NCBI GenBank assembly: GCA_021817025.1
Contig: JAKAWF010000145.1
Span: 1-8,007 of the forward strand
DNA length: 8,007 bases
Direction of reading: 5' to 3'
Source: a bacterium
GTDB taxonomy: Bacteria > Chloroflexota > Dormibacteria > UBA8260 > Bog-877
The position numbers and the translations under genes were made by a program. The notes beneath the pieces were generated by a model. It ran no database searches. It saw only the letters and a list, made by a program, of their open reading frames with translations, and had not been told where the DNA came from. Below are positions 1 to 6,035 of this stretch, in pieces (within the stretch, counting starts at the first letter, position 1; the number at the start of each line of letters is the position of its first letter).

Positions 1-662
1 CCGGGCGCGGTCCGCATCTCGACCACGTGGCGCAAGGTGCGCAGGTTCATGGTCAGGATGAGATCGGTGCTCAACCCGATCGGCGCCAGCCGGCGCAGCG
101 CCGAGGTGACCTCCTTCTTGACGTGGAAGGGCACCCCGTCGGCGTCCAGCTCCAGCTTGTCCGCCGCCGTGCGCTGGAACTCCTCCAGCTGTTCCACCAG
201 CTCCAGGCACTGTTGCCGCAGTGGCTCCAGCGCTGGGGGCACGCGAAAGCCGATGTCGACCAGCCGCACATAGCGGAGGCTCTCCTGGCTGTAGGCGGCG
301 CCGGCGCGATGCCGCACGATCTCGTGGGTGGCCACCCGGCTGACGTTGTGGAGGGCAAAGGAGTAGCTGGCATGCTCCAGCACGCTGCCGTGGGCGCTCT
401 TGAGGATGTTGCGGAGATAGCCTCTCGGATCGGTCCGCACCCGAGTCACGTTGGGGTTGAGGCCTGGCTCCCAGCTGCGGTAGCAGGTGCGCCCGGCGAA
501 CTCGACCAGCAGCTCACCGGGGTTGGGCTGGCCCTCTGAGTCGGCCAGACGGCGTTCCAGCCACCCCTCCCCCCCGACCGCCTCCAGGTAGCCCCGGATG
601 CCGGCCAGATCCACCGCCGGGCGGGCGATCAGGAAGATCTCGGGGACGGTCTCGCGCACCAC
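1..662 (-). CDS. thyX: Flavin-dependent thymidylate synthase ThyX (3' end outside the window)
   Basis: ThyX methylates dUMP to dTMP using methylene-tetrahydrofolate, FAD and NAD(P)H, in the cytosol. Reading from a GTG at 662, the frame contains LLVEFAGRTCYRSW (51-64), the GS-VLEHAS block (92-99), the ThyX signature beginning RHR (117-119) and continuing as SQESLRY (125-131), and the dUMP-site block MNLRTLRHVVEMR (205-217). All are in ThyX order. About 220 residues are present and the C-terminal tail runs past base 1. I chose GTG 662 because a GGGAGG Shine-Dalgarno (672-677 on the plus strand) lies 9 nt upstream. ATG 725 is in frame but has a poor RBS and would add an unlikely WRCHLADPG leader, and GTG 659 is also possible. 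It lies just after hemQ in the same direction, 85 nt from the hemQ stop. The signature has one more residue than the textbook RHR-x7-S spacing. The family call is firm; the start is less so. Confidence 0.93.
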   Translation of the reverse strand, partial: MVRETVPEIFLIARPAVDLAGIRGYLEAVGGEGWLERRLADSEGQPNPGELLVEFAGRTCYRSWEPGLNPNVTRVRTDPRGYLRNILKSAHGSVLEHASYSFALHNVSRVATHEIVRHRAGAAYSQESLRYVRLVDIGFRVPPALEPLRQQCLELVEQLEEFQRTAADKLELDADGVPFHVKKEVTSALRRLAPIGLSTDLILTMNLRTLRHVVEMRTAP

Positions 663-747
663 GGTCAGCGGCCTCCCGGGATCGGCCAGATGGCACCGCC
701 AAATGCGGCAGCCGGCGGCCGCCATCCCATCTCAGCAGTGGTCGGGC

Positions 748-1500
748 TCAGCCGAGCGCCGCCAGCGTCTCTGGGATGCTGGCTCTCACGCAGGTGAAGC
801 TGGGGACATCGCGCAGGGTGTAGGCCGAGGCTTCCGTATCCCGCAGCGCCTGCACACAGTCGAGGAAGTCGGCAGCGCTGTCGGTCTCGAAGGCGACCAC
901 GAACTCCTGGTCGTCGAGGCCGAAGGAATAGGTGGTGTTGATCTTGACGCTGGGGTAGTCGTGACCGACCCGGATGTGCTCCTGCATCATCCGCTGGCGC
1001 TCCTCGTCGGGCAGCGCCCACCACGCTCGGGTCTTGACGAAGGGATAGACGAAGAGGAAGCGCCGGCTGCCGGGGGCCAGGATCAGACGGTCTCCGGTGG
1101 CCCCCTGGTTGGGGTGCCCGGTGTCCACGTAGGTCGAGCGCTTGGTCATGGCCGTGTAACTGTGGGCACAGTCCAGATAGCCGGCCAGGGCGGTGCCGTT
1201 GATGGCCGCGAAGAGAGCCTGGAGATGCTCCGGCTCCTCGCTGACCGCCCAGATCATCATGTCACTGTCGCCTCTGGTCCCCACCAGGGTGTAGGTGCGC
1301 AGCAGGATCCGTTGATTGTGCTCAGCCAGTAGCGCCGCCAGCTCCGCGCGCTGCCGCCCTCGCTCCTCTTTCCCCAACCGTCGCCAGGCGGGCTCGACCT
1401 TGTAGAAGGCGAACCTCACCAGCTGTCGCGGGGCTGGCTTGGTGGCGTCGCGAACCCTGACGGGCCCGACCACCGTGCGAGTGGCGGCGATGTCGGTCAT
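748..1500 (-). CDS. hemQ: Coproheme decarboxylase HemQ (chlorite dismutase family)
   Basis: HemQ performs the last step of the coproporphyrin-dependent heme pathway, oxidatively decarboxylating the two propionates of coproheme III to give heme b. The protein is 250 residues, normal for the family. The C-terminal half carries YPFVKTRAWW, in which Tyr152 and Lys156 keep the spacing of the catalytic Tyr145/Lys149 of Bacillus-type HemQ. MMQEHIRVGHDY follows, with His175 at the proximal heme-ligand position. Next come TYSFGLDDQEFVVAFE (190-205) and the terminal block TEASAYTLRD-PSFTC. The start is ATG 1498-1500, which overlaps the upstream TGA as ATGA and implies coupled translation. The 23 extra upstream codons of the open frame lie inside the zinc-ribbon gene and are not needed. 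It sits in an operon with thyX and an amidohydrolase, and no other heme gene is visible. Function is from family knowledge; residues and start are seen directly. Confidence 0.95.
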   Translation of the reverse strand: MTDIAATRTVVGPVRVRDATKPAPRQLVRFAFYKVEPAWRRLGKEERGRQRAELAALLAEHNQRILLRTYTLVGTRGDSDMMIWAVSEEPEHLQALFAAINGTALAGYLDCAHSYTAMTKRSTYVDTGHPNQGATGDRLILAPGSRRFLFVYPFVKTRAWWALPDEERQRMMQEHIRVGHDYPSVKINTTYSFGLDDQEFVVAFETDSAADFLDCVQALRDTEASAYTLRDVPSFTCVRASIPETLAALG

Positions 1501-1715
1501 CCCTTCTTGGTCACCTCCCAGGCGTTGTGGTGAAGGCCCGCGGCGGAGACGGCCACGGTGTGTCCGCACTGGCCACAGACGTAGACCCGACCCCGCCGCA
1601 CCACCCGGCGGCCGTCGTCGAGCGCGAGTTCCTGCTCGGCACCCTCAACCAGTCTCCACGAACCGGACCCGCTCCGGCAATGATGGCAGGTATCGGGAGG
1701 AGGGTTGGCCAGCAC
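1497..1715 (-). CDS. Small four-cysteine zinc-ribbon protein, function unknown
   Basis: A 72-residue protein with two knuckles, CHHC at 10-13 and CGQC at 47-50, separated by 33 residues containing an acidic, then basic stretch (GAEQELALDDGRRVVRRGR). This is the layout of a zinc ribbon binding one Zn(II). A histidine-containing tail (GLHHNAW) ends the protein. I chose GTG 1713-1715 because it begins one base after the amidohydrolase stop (TGA G GTG). A longer form from GTG 1742 would overlap the amidohydrolase and lacks an RBS. The stop overlaps the hemQ ATG, so it is very probably translated with hemQ. I do not recognise the family. Proteins of this shape may bind nucleic acid or act as accessory metal proteins; a link to heme synthesis is only suggested by position. 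Confidence 0.75.
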   Translation of the reverse strand: MLANPPPDTCHHCRSGSGSWRLVEGAEQELALDDGRRVVRRGRVYVCGQCGHTVAVSAAGLHHNAWEVTKKG

Positions 1716-1716
1716 C

Positions 1717-2916
1717 TCAGTCCCCGCCCGGCCCCGAGGCACAGAACTGGAGGGCTGCCCGGGTCATCACCTCCACCCCTACCGGCAGACAGCGTTCGTC
1801 GAGATCGAACTCCGGGTGATGATGCGGGGCGGTGATGCCGGCAGCGGCGTTGCCACCTCCCAGCAGGAAGTAGCAGCCCGGGACCAGCCCCAAGAACAAG
1901 GACACGTCGTCGCCAACCGTGAGCGGCTGGGGCTCGACCAAGCGGGCCCCGGGACTGGCTGCCACCGCAGCCCGCACCAACTGGACCATGCGCGGATCGG
2001 AGATGACCGGCGGGCAACCCGCGCCCGTGGTCGTCTGTGCGCTGGCCCCGAAGGCGGCGGCCACTCCGGTGGCGACCTCCCCGATACGGCGCAGCAGTCG
2101 ATCCCGATCCTCGGGGGTGAAGGCCCTCACGGTGCCGGTCAGGGCCACCGTCTCCGGGATGATGTTGAATGCCTGCCCCGCCGCGATCGTCCCCACGGTG
2201 ACCACTGCCGACTGGAACGGCGATGTCTCCCGGGAGACCAGGGTCTGGAGGGCGAGCACCACCAGGCTCGCGATCGGCACCGGGTCGAGGCCCTGATGCG
2301 GCATGGCCCCGTGCCCTCCTCTTCCTCTGATCTCGATCGCGAACTCGTCGGCAGAGGCGAAGATGGCCCCGTCTCGGACTCCCACCTCCCCGACTGGAAT
2401 CCCACTCCAGACATGCAGCCCGAGCGCCCCGTCGACGGCGGGATCACCCATCACGCCAGCTTCGATCATGCGCTGCGCCCCCCCGGCAGTCTCCTCGGCC
2501 GGCTGGAACACGAACCTGACTGTGCCTTGGACCTCGGAGCGCAGCTGACTGAGCAGCCGGGCCACCCCCAGGGCGATCGCCACGTGGGCGTCGTGGCCAC
2601 ACGCGTGCATGACCCCGGGCACCTCCGATCGATAGGGACGCTGCTCGCCACGCTCCTGGATCGGCAGGGCATCGATGTCAGCTCGGACAAGCAGCGAGTG
2701 GCCGCCGGCCAGGCCACCTCTCAGCTCCGCCACCACCGCCCTTTGTTCGAGCAGATAGCGCGGCTCGAGGCCCAAGTCCCGAAGCCGGTCGAATATGAAC
2801 CGGGCGGTGCCGACCTCCTGAAAGGAGAGCTCCGGATGGCGATGCAGATGACGCCGATCGGAGACCAGGTCGGCACTCAAAGCCAGCGCCATCTCGTGCA
2901 GCCCCGGGTCGATCAT
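1717..2916 (-). CDS. M20 family metallopeptidase / amidohydrolase (N-acyl-amino acid or hippurate hydrolase type)
   Basis: A cytosolic di-metal hydrolase of the M20D (AmhX/HipO/IAA-amidohydrolase) group, which cleaves the amide bond of N-acylated amino acids. It is 399 residues, the usual length. Conserved blocks appear in order: RRHLHRHPELSFQE (21-34), LLVRADIDALP (75-85), MHACGHDAH (103-111), QPAEE (138-142), ALGLHVW (164-170), GRGGHGAMPH in the dimerisation lid (198-207) and PHHHPEF (364-370). Cys106, His108, Glu142, His168 and His367 fit the metal ligands of the family. The start is ATG 2914-2916, overlapping the upstream stop as ATGA. In-frame codons further upstream belong to the preceding gene. 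It is the second gene of the minus-strand operon. Substrate cannot be read from sequence; N-acyl amino acids, hippurate-like compounds and cell-wall peptide derivatives are all possible. Confidence 0.95.
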   Translation of the reverse strand: MIDPGLHEMALALSADLVSDRRHLHRHPELSFQEVGTARFIFDRLRDLGLEPRYLLEQRAVVAELRGGLAGGHSLLVRADIDALPIQERGEQRPYRSEVPGVMHACGHDAHVAIALGVARLLSQLRSEVQGTVRFVFQPAEETAGGAQRMIEAGVMGDPAVDGALGLHVWSGIPVGEVGVRDGAIFASADEFAIEIRGRGGHGAMPHQGLDPVPIASLVVLALQTLVSRETSPFQSAVVTVGTIAAGQAFNIIPETVALTGTVRAFTPEDRDRLLRRIGEVATGVAAAFGASAQTTTGAGCPPVISDPRMVQLVRAAVAASPGARLVEPQPLTVGDDVSLFLGLVPGCYFLLGGGNAAAGITAPHHHPEFDLDERCLPVGVEVMTRAALQFCASGPGGD

Positions 2917-3302
2917 GGTCTGCGTCCGACGACGCCGGGCACTGGCGTGGTGACTTGCACCATCTTCTCCACCAGCCGTAGCAAGGCGCTGTTGGCCACA
3001 CAGCGCTCGGCCCCGACTGCCCTGGCCCGGGGCCTGAGTCCAGCCAGCTGAAGATGCGGGCCGAAGCACACCGCCCGGAGCCCGGTGTGGCCAATCAGGA
3101 GCCTCCCCAGCCGCTCGATCTGAGCTTCCGGGTCTGCGTTGAGGTCCACCAAGAGCAGATCCAGGTCGTCGGCCCCTTCTTCGGTCCGGACCGATCGCAT
3201 TGTGAACCCGGAACCTCGGGCGAGGCTGGCCAGCCGGGAGAGCACCATCAGGTCGCGACTGAGCAGACCCACCCGGATGGCTGGGCTTGAGCTCTGCGGC
3301 AT
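2913..3302 (-). CDS. Degenerate receiver-like (CheY-fold) protein, first gene of the hemQ-thyX operon
   Basis: A 129-residue alternating beta-alpha protein. From the ATG at 3302 it reads IRVGLLSRDLMVLSRL (9-24), DDLDLLLVDLN (45-55), LRAVCFGPH (75-83) and GAERCVANSALLRLVEKMV (98-116). The pattern resembles a response-regulator receiver: Asp53 sits at the phospho-acceptor position and GAERCVANSALLRLV resembles the end of a receiver fold. The acidic pair after the first strand is replaced by Ser-Arg-Asp, and the conserved Lys region reads VANS, so normal phosphotransfer is doubtful. There is no output domain. The stop overlaps the amidohydrolase ATG. The ATG at 3302 fits the domain edge but lacks a Shine-Dalgarno. 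An in-frame GTG at 3368, 6 nt after a TAATCT box, is a credible leaderless alternative giving 151 residues. The fold assignment is inference. Confidence 0.7.
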   Translation of the reverse strand: MPQSSSPAIRVGLLSRDLMVLSRLASLARGSGFTMRSVRTEEGADDLDLLLVDLNADPEAQIERLGRLLIGHTGLRAVCFGPHLQLAGLRPRARAVGAERCVANSALLRLVEKMVQVTTPVPGVVGRRP

Positions 3303-3368
3303 TTCAGGAGAGGCTCGGAGGGCGCTCGCCGCGCTCTCCCCCGGCGGCAGTGTCGGCGATCTTGTCAC

Positions 3369-3408
3369 CAGCACAGATTAGTGGACCGCCACTGGCAGTC
3401 ACCGGATA
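3369..3408 (-). promoter_or_regulatory. Candidate promoter of the receiver-M20-hemQ-thyX operon
   Basis: On the minus strand a TAATCT box (3380-3375) matches the three most conserved positions of the -10 consensus. GTGACT (4 of 6 to TTGACA) lies 16 nt upstream of it. Exactly 6 nt separate the box from an in-frame GTG at 3368, so the transcript may be leaderless. It sits directly before the first gene of the operon, in one of the few AT-richer spots of the region. Confidence 0.4.
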
Positions 3409-3516
3409 CAGGGAGCGGCTCGTCCCCCCGGCGGACAGGCCGGAGTCGGCCGGCCCCTCGCCACCTCTGGTAGCGGACCATCGAAGCGGGATCCATCCAG
3501 CTTGCGAGCGGAGAGT

Positions 3517-4147
3517 GCTGGGTGGCCCTGTCTCCCCGAGCCACCCAGCGAGGCGCGACGGCTCGATGCCCTTCAGCGGAGGGTGTGCGATCTCCGAAGT
3601 TGCGCAGTCAAGCCAGTGCCCCCACGCCGCCGTCCCCAAGCGTCCTCTGGACGCGCCACCAGTACTCGTGGGACCCGCCCCGATGCCGGCCGAACCGGCA
3701 TCTCTGGCTCCTCCGGAAGGAATACAGAGAAAGCCGAGCGGGACCCCACTTCGGTCCTTGGCGCCGCTCGACGAAGGAGAGGGAATCTCCCTGGCGAGTG
3801 CGCTCGGAGAGGTGAGTCTCGATGGTGGCCGCATGGCCCCGAACCGGGAGAGGTGAGGCTTGCGGTTGAGGATGGATTGACAAGGCCGCCCGCCACCGGG
3901 CGGCTGAGCGGTCGCACGACCGGGCAGGGCAGTCTGCCCCGACCAGCAGGGGAGTGCACCCAGATTGGCGCTGGGATGCGCCAGCACCATCCGGTCGGTG
4001 GAGCACAAGCGGCGAGACCGTGCCGGCCTCTCCACCTCCATTGGGAAGTCTGCCCACAGGGAGGAAGCCATCCACGTCGGCCGGCCGCCTCCCCAGGCAC
4101 GTCGGATGCAGCAATTCTCTCCCCGCAACTGGGCCATCAGCCCCAGT
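3517..4147. ncRNA. Candidate large structured non-coding RNA, unrecognised class
   Basis: This stretch lies in a nearly 1 kb gap without a convincing gene and is tiled by local hairpins. The main stems are: 3517-3526/3540-3549 (10 bp); 3577-3581/3592-3596; 3621-3626/3667-3672 enclosing 3640-3645/3649-3654; 3682-3689/3695-3702 (8 bp, 5-nt loop); 3703-3706/3725-3728 enclosing 3709-3712/3718-3721; 3735-3741/3764-3770 enclosing 3742-3745/3753-3756; 3780-3784/3788-3792; 3795-3798/3803-3806; 3827-3830/3835-3838; 3885-3892/3897-3904 (8 bp, tetraloop CCAC); 3909-3913/3918-3922; 3923-3927/3934-3938; 3954-3957/3984-3987 enclosing 3966-3971/3978-3983; 3997-4003/4030-4036 enclosing 4010-4013/4022-4025; 4128-4133/4142-4147. 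The open frames crossing it on both strands are rich in Trp, Ser, Cys, Pro and Arg and show no domain. I looked for RNase P, tmRNA, SRP, T-box and cobalamin or TPP riboswitch core motifs and did not find them. G-U extensions do not favour either strand. Being an RNA gene is inference from folding density. Confidence 0.4.
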
Positions 4148-4271
4148 CCCGTGGCCGAGGCCCCCCTACACGCTTGAGTCGTCAGTAAGTAAACGAGTGA
4201 CTTGCCCCAAGTACGCACTCCAGGGCCGCCCCCAGTCGCCGCAGTGTTCGGCAGGGCTCGCCCGCCATCCT
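4148..4271. other. Non-coding spacer with an AT-richer island
   Basis: No gene is seen here. Between about 4172 and 4200 the composition becomes clearly less GC-rich than its surroundings. On the minus strand this island contains TTTACT, then a 17-nt spacer, then TGTAGG, a weak promoter-like pair that would point into the structured block at 3517-4147. The match at -10 is poor, so this is only a suggestion. The rest of the stretch is GC-rich and holds nothing I can name. Confidence 0.25.
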
Positions 4272-4295
4272 CGCGGCACGTGACCCGTGGCCGCG
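4272..4295 (-). terminator. Strong hairpin just past the MOSC gene, possible terminator without U-tract
   Basis: A 5-bp plus 4-bp stem with a single bulged G (4290) and a 5-nt loop (4281-4285): 4272-4276 pairs with 4291-4295 and 4277-4280 pairs with 4286-4289. It lies 10 nt beyond the TAG stop of the MOSC gene. No run of T follows on the minus strand, so it is not a canonical intrinsic terminator. It could instead act as a 3'-end stabiliser. A competing hairpin, 4293-4297 with 4301-4305, abuts the stop codon. Confidence 0.35.
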
Positions 4296-4305
4296 GCGAA
4301 GCCGC

Positions 4306-4986
4306 CTATCTCCGGGAGACAGGGTCCCCTTCGGCGATGCGACCAGGACTGGCCACCGCGCAATAGACGCCCACCACTTCCCTCCTGGTCTGGACCACAT
4401 GACGCAGTAACCGAGGCCACACATCGAGAGTGTCGGGGTCACGCGTGGTGATGGCACAGCGCGGGCACCCAGCCGACCCGATCAGGGTCACCCCGCCGAG
4501 CCGGAACTGATGACCGGCCCAGGCGGGCTCAGAGTCCGGCTCCAGGTCCAGGCCTTCGAGGTAGATGTTGGCGCGGAACCGGCGGTGGTCGACCGCGCGT
4601 CCCAGCTCTCGGCCCAACTTGCGCACGCTGGCCAGACCGAGCACGTGCACGGCGGCATCGTCGAAGGCACCGTGGGGAACTTCTGCAAGCTCCAGGTCCC
4701 GGCCGCAATGGCGGGAGACGGCCTCGCGGACGGTACTCTGATCCCACCTGGTGGCGGCCAGGCCCGGCCCCTCCACCAGCGGGCCGTCCGGTGCCGACAT
4801 GGCCCGGAAGCTGAGCAGCTGGGGATCCTGGCGGGCGCTGAGAGGACGGTGCGGGCGGCTGCTTTGCCGGTCGAAGACGGCCACCCGGCGATCACCCGAG
4901 AGCCCGTCCTCCGTCACCTCGATAGAGCTCGGACGCTCGCCAGCCATGGACTTCACCGGATACCGCCAGAGCTCAGCCGCGTACAT
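4306..4986 (-). CDS. MOSC domain-containing protein (YcbX/mARC-like)
   Basis: MOSC proteins bind the molybdenum cofactor; the YcbX/mARC branch reduces N-hydroxylated compounds. The 226 residues show the N-terminal MOSC_N beta-barrel motif LWRYPVKSMAGE (6-17) and GDRRVAVFD (31-39). The MOSC core motif RFRANIYLEG follows at 136-145, then GCPRCAITTRDPDT (173-186) and GVYCAVASPGRIAEGDPV (206-223) at the end. Cys177 lies at the position of the Mo-coordinating cysteine of the mARC/YcbX family, and Cys174 precedes it. There is no C-terminal ferredoxin domain, unlike E. coli YcbX, so an external electron donor would be needed. The start is ATG 4984-4986, with a TACCCT box 8 nt upstream on the minus strand. 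It is divergent from the Fe-S assembly gene with a 55-nt gap. The substrate is unknown. Confidence 0.88.
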   Translation of the reverse strand: MYAAELWRYPVKSMAGERPSSIEVTEDGLSGDRRVAVFDRQSSRPHRPLSARQDPQLLSFRAMSAPDGPLVEGPGLAATRWDQSTVREAVSRHCGRDLELAEVPHGAFDDAAVHVLGLASVRKLGRELGRAVDHRRFRANIYLEGLDLEPDSEPAWAGHQFRLGGVTLIGSAGCPRCAITTRDPDTLDVWPRLLRHVVQTRREVVGVYCAVASPGRIAEGDPVSRR

Positions 4987-5041
4987 GGTTGGACAGGGTA
5001 GCCAGCTCAGACCACATCAAGAAGGAGATTAGAATCGCCTC
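4987..5041. promoter_or_regulatory. Divergent promoter region, MOSC gene / HesB gene
   Basis: Plus strand: TAGAAT (5030-5035, 5 of 6 to the -10 consensus) ends exactly 6 nt before the ATG at 5042, the spacing expected for a leaderless mRNA. An AAGGAG at 5022-5027 is 14 nt from the ATG, too far for a good Shine-Dalgarno, and would not be transcribed if initiation is at the ATG. Minus strand: TACCCT (5000-4995) lies 8 nt before the MOSC ATG, with TTGATG 14 nt further upstream. No clear -35 is visible for the plus-strand gene. Confidence 0.45.
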
Positions 5042-5446
5042 ATGGCTAAGCCGCTGCTCATCACCCGTGACGCCGTCGACGAGATCCGGTCCTGGCAGGA
5101 AAGGGACTCCCGCCCCGACTCGGTCTTCCGCGTCGACGTCCGCCTCGGCGGCTGCCGAGGCTTCAAGCTGTTCTTCGATCTGGAGGAGGCGGCCCAGACG
5201 GACGACGTGGTCACCGACTTCGACGGCCTCAAGGTGGTGGTCCAGGAGGACGGGCTGCCCTTGGTCGCGGGCTCGATCCTGGACTTTGAGGACAGCTATC
5301 GGGGCCGCGGCTTCCGCTTGGCCAATCCCCGGGCCCGCAACGCCTGCGGCTGCGGCACCTCGTTCATGGCCGACTACCCGGGATCGACCGATGCCGCTCT
5401 GGACGGCGGCGGCACGATCGTGGCCGAGGCCGGGATCCCCAACTGA
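5042..5446 (+). CDS. HesB/IscA/ErpA-type iron-sulfur cluster assembly protein
   Basis: A-type carriers hold Fe-S clusters and hand them to client enzymes in the cytosol. The 134-residue protein has the three family cysteines in their usual frames: Cys38 in VRLGGCRGFKLFFD and Cys102/Cys104 in NACGCGTSF. The canonical forms are GGCSGFxY and CGCGxSF. The intervening block DGLKVVVQEDGLPLVAGSILDFEDSY matches the family beta-structure. There is a longer C-terminal tail after the CGCG motif (about 27 residues, DYPGSTDAALDGGG) than in compact IscA. The ATG at 5042 is supported by the TAGAAT box 6 nt upstream. The neighbour on the other strand is a MOSC protein. Which A-type subclass it belongs to cannot be decided by eye. 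Confidence 0.93.
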   Translation: MAKPLLITRDAVDEIRSWQERDSRPDSVFRVDVRLGGCRGFKLFFDLEEAAQTDDVVTDFDGLKVVVQEDGLPLVAGSILDFEDSYRGRGFRLANPRARNACGCGTSFMADYPGSTDAALDGGGTIVAEAGIPN

Positions 5447-5457
5447 GCCGGGCTGGA

Positions 5458-5691
5458 TCAGGAGTCTGAGCGTCGCCCAAGCCGGCAGCCCAAGTTGACC
5501 ACCCGCATGAGGCGGCGGCGGCTCTCGCTACCGGCCACAGGCGCAAAGAGCAGCCCCACCAGGCAGCCCAGAAGCAGGCCCCTCCTGAACCCGCGCAGAT
5601 ACCGTCTGGCAGGCCGGATCAGCTCCTCCTCGACCGCGACCTGGAAAGCCTGGATCCGCTCGCCGGGAGTGGCCTGGGCCGAGGCGCTCAA
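5458..5691 (-). CDS. Small YtxH-like membrane protein (second of a tandem pair)
   Basis: The 77-residue protein has an amphipathic N-terminal half (ERIQAFQVAVEEELIRPARR), then a basic segment. One hydrophobic helix follows at about 37-51, in GLLLGCLVGLLFAPVAG, and continues into ESRRRL. The G-x3-G-x2-G-LLFAP-x2-G-x-E-x-R pattern is the YtxH signature. The start is TTG 5689-5691, supported by a GGAGAGG Shine-Dalgarno immediately upstream and by a 4-nt TTGA overlap with the previous stop; no ATG or GTG lies nearby. YtxH proteins are found in stress-related and envelope contexts but have no defined biochemical role. It is convergent with the HesB gene, 11 nt away, with no visible terminator between them. 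Confidence 0.72.
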   Translation of the reverse strand: MSASAQATPGERIQAFQVAVEEELIRPARRYLRGFRRGLLLGCLVGLLFAPVAGSESRRRLMRVVNLGCRLGRRSDS

Positions 5692-6035
5692 TTCCTCTCC
5701 ACCGACGGGTCGGCCACCGGCGCGAAGAAGGGCTGCGAGTCCGGCGGGGCCCCGGCGCGTCCCGCCAGGTCAGCCAGCCTGCTTCCAGCAGCCCTGGCTA
5801 CCGGCTGAGCAGCCTGGGTCATGCGCGCCGCCGTCTGCCGGGCCAGCTGCACTGCGGGTTGGGCCACCTGCCAGCTCCGCTGTGCAGTGTCCACCGCCTG
5901 CTCGGCAGTCGTCCTGGCCCAACGGCAGGTCGCCGAGATCACTTGGCGAGTCTCCCGTCCCGGCCTGGGAGCGATGAGGACTCCGAGCACCATGCCGGCT
6001 GCCAGCCCGTGTCCGAAGCCCTTGAAATATGCCAT
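5688..6035 (-). CDS. YtxH-like membrane-anchored protein (first of a tandem pair)
   Basis: The 115-residue protein opens with a single N-terminal hydrophobic helix (about 7-23) ending in the YtxH signature: GHGLAAGMVLGVLIAPRPG, then RETR. The remainder is Ala/Gln/Arg-rich and helical (TTAEQAVDTAQRSWQVAQPA onwards), likely a cytoplasmic amphipathic or coiled helix, with a Pro-rich end. The ATG at 6033-6035 has a GGGGAG Shine-Dalgarno 6 nt upstream. It lies 97 nt past the thioredoxin-TPR gene on the same strand and overlaps the next YtxH gene by 4 nt. The two neighbours share the same helix motif and could have arisen by duplication. The membrane anchor is seen directly; function is unknown. 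Confidence 0.8.
   Translation of the reverse strand: MAYFKGFGHGLAAGMVLGVLIAPRPGRETRQVISATCRWARTTAEQAVDTAQRSWQVAQPAVQLARQTAARMTQAAQPVARAAGSRLADLAGRAGAPPDSQPFFAPVADPSVERN

Noticed and set aside
27..539. A 170-codon plus-strand open frame at the window start
   Set aside because: It lies in exact antisense register to thyX codons, and the minus strand carries the ThyX motifs.
598..1332. A plus-strand open frame opposite hemQ and thyX
   Set aside because: It is a shadow of two well-supported minus-strand genes; its translation has no family features.
1705..3051. A 448-codon plus-strand open frame
   Set aside because: It is antisense to the M20 gene, whose motifs are unambiguous on the minus strand.
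3540..3600. Possible tRNA, from a GGCTCGATGCCC T-loop-like string
   Set aside because: No acceptor stem, anticodon stem or D-arm can be fitted around it; the bases are better explained by the neighbouring hairpins.
4077..4105. CACGTCGG present twice (about 4073 and 4098)
   Set aside because: Two copies of an 8-mer 25 bp apart are expected occasionally in such biased sequence; no further copies or array structure are seen.
3700..4150. RNase P RNA, suggested by ACAGAGAAAGCC (3724-3735) and GGGAGGAAGCC (4059-4069)
   Set aside because: The fragments are imperfect and in the wrong order, and neither the GAGGAAAGTCC core nor the 3' ACAGAACCCGGC element is present on either strand.
3502..4188. A 228-codon plus-strand open frame across the gap
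   Set aside because: It is low-complexity Arg/Pro/Ser/Gly sequence with no recognisable motif or RBS, and it overlaps the hairpin array in full.
3304..4218. A 304-codon minus-strand open frame across the gap
   Set aside because: Composition is rich in Trp, Cys, Ser, Pro and Arg, with no domain and no hydrophobic-core pattern. Long open frames arise by chance in GC-rich DNA, and the opposite strand is equally open.
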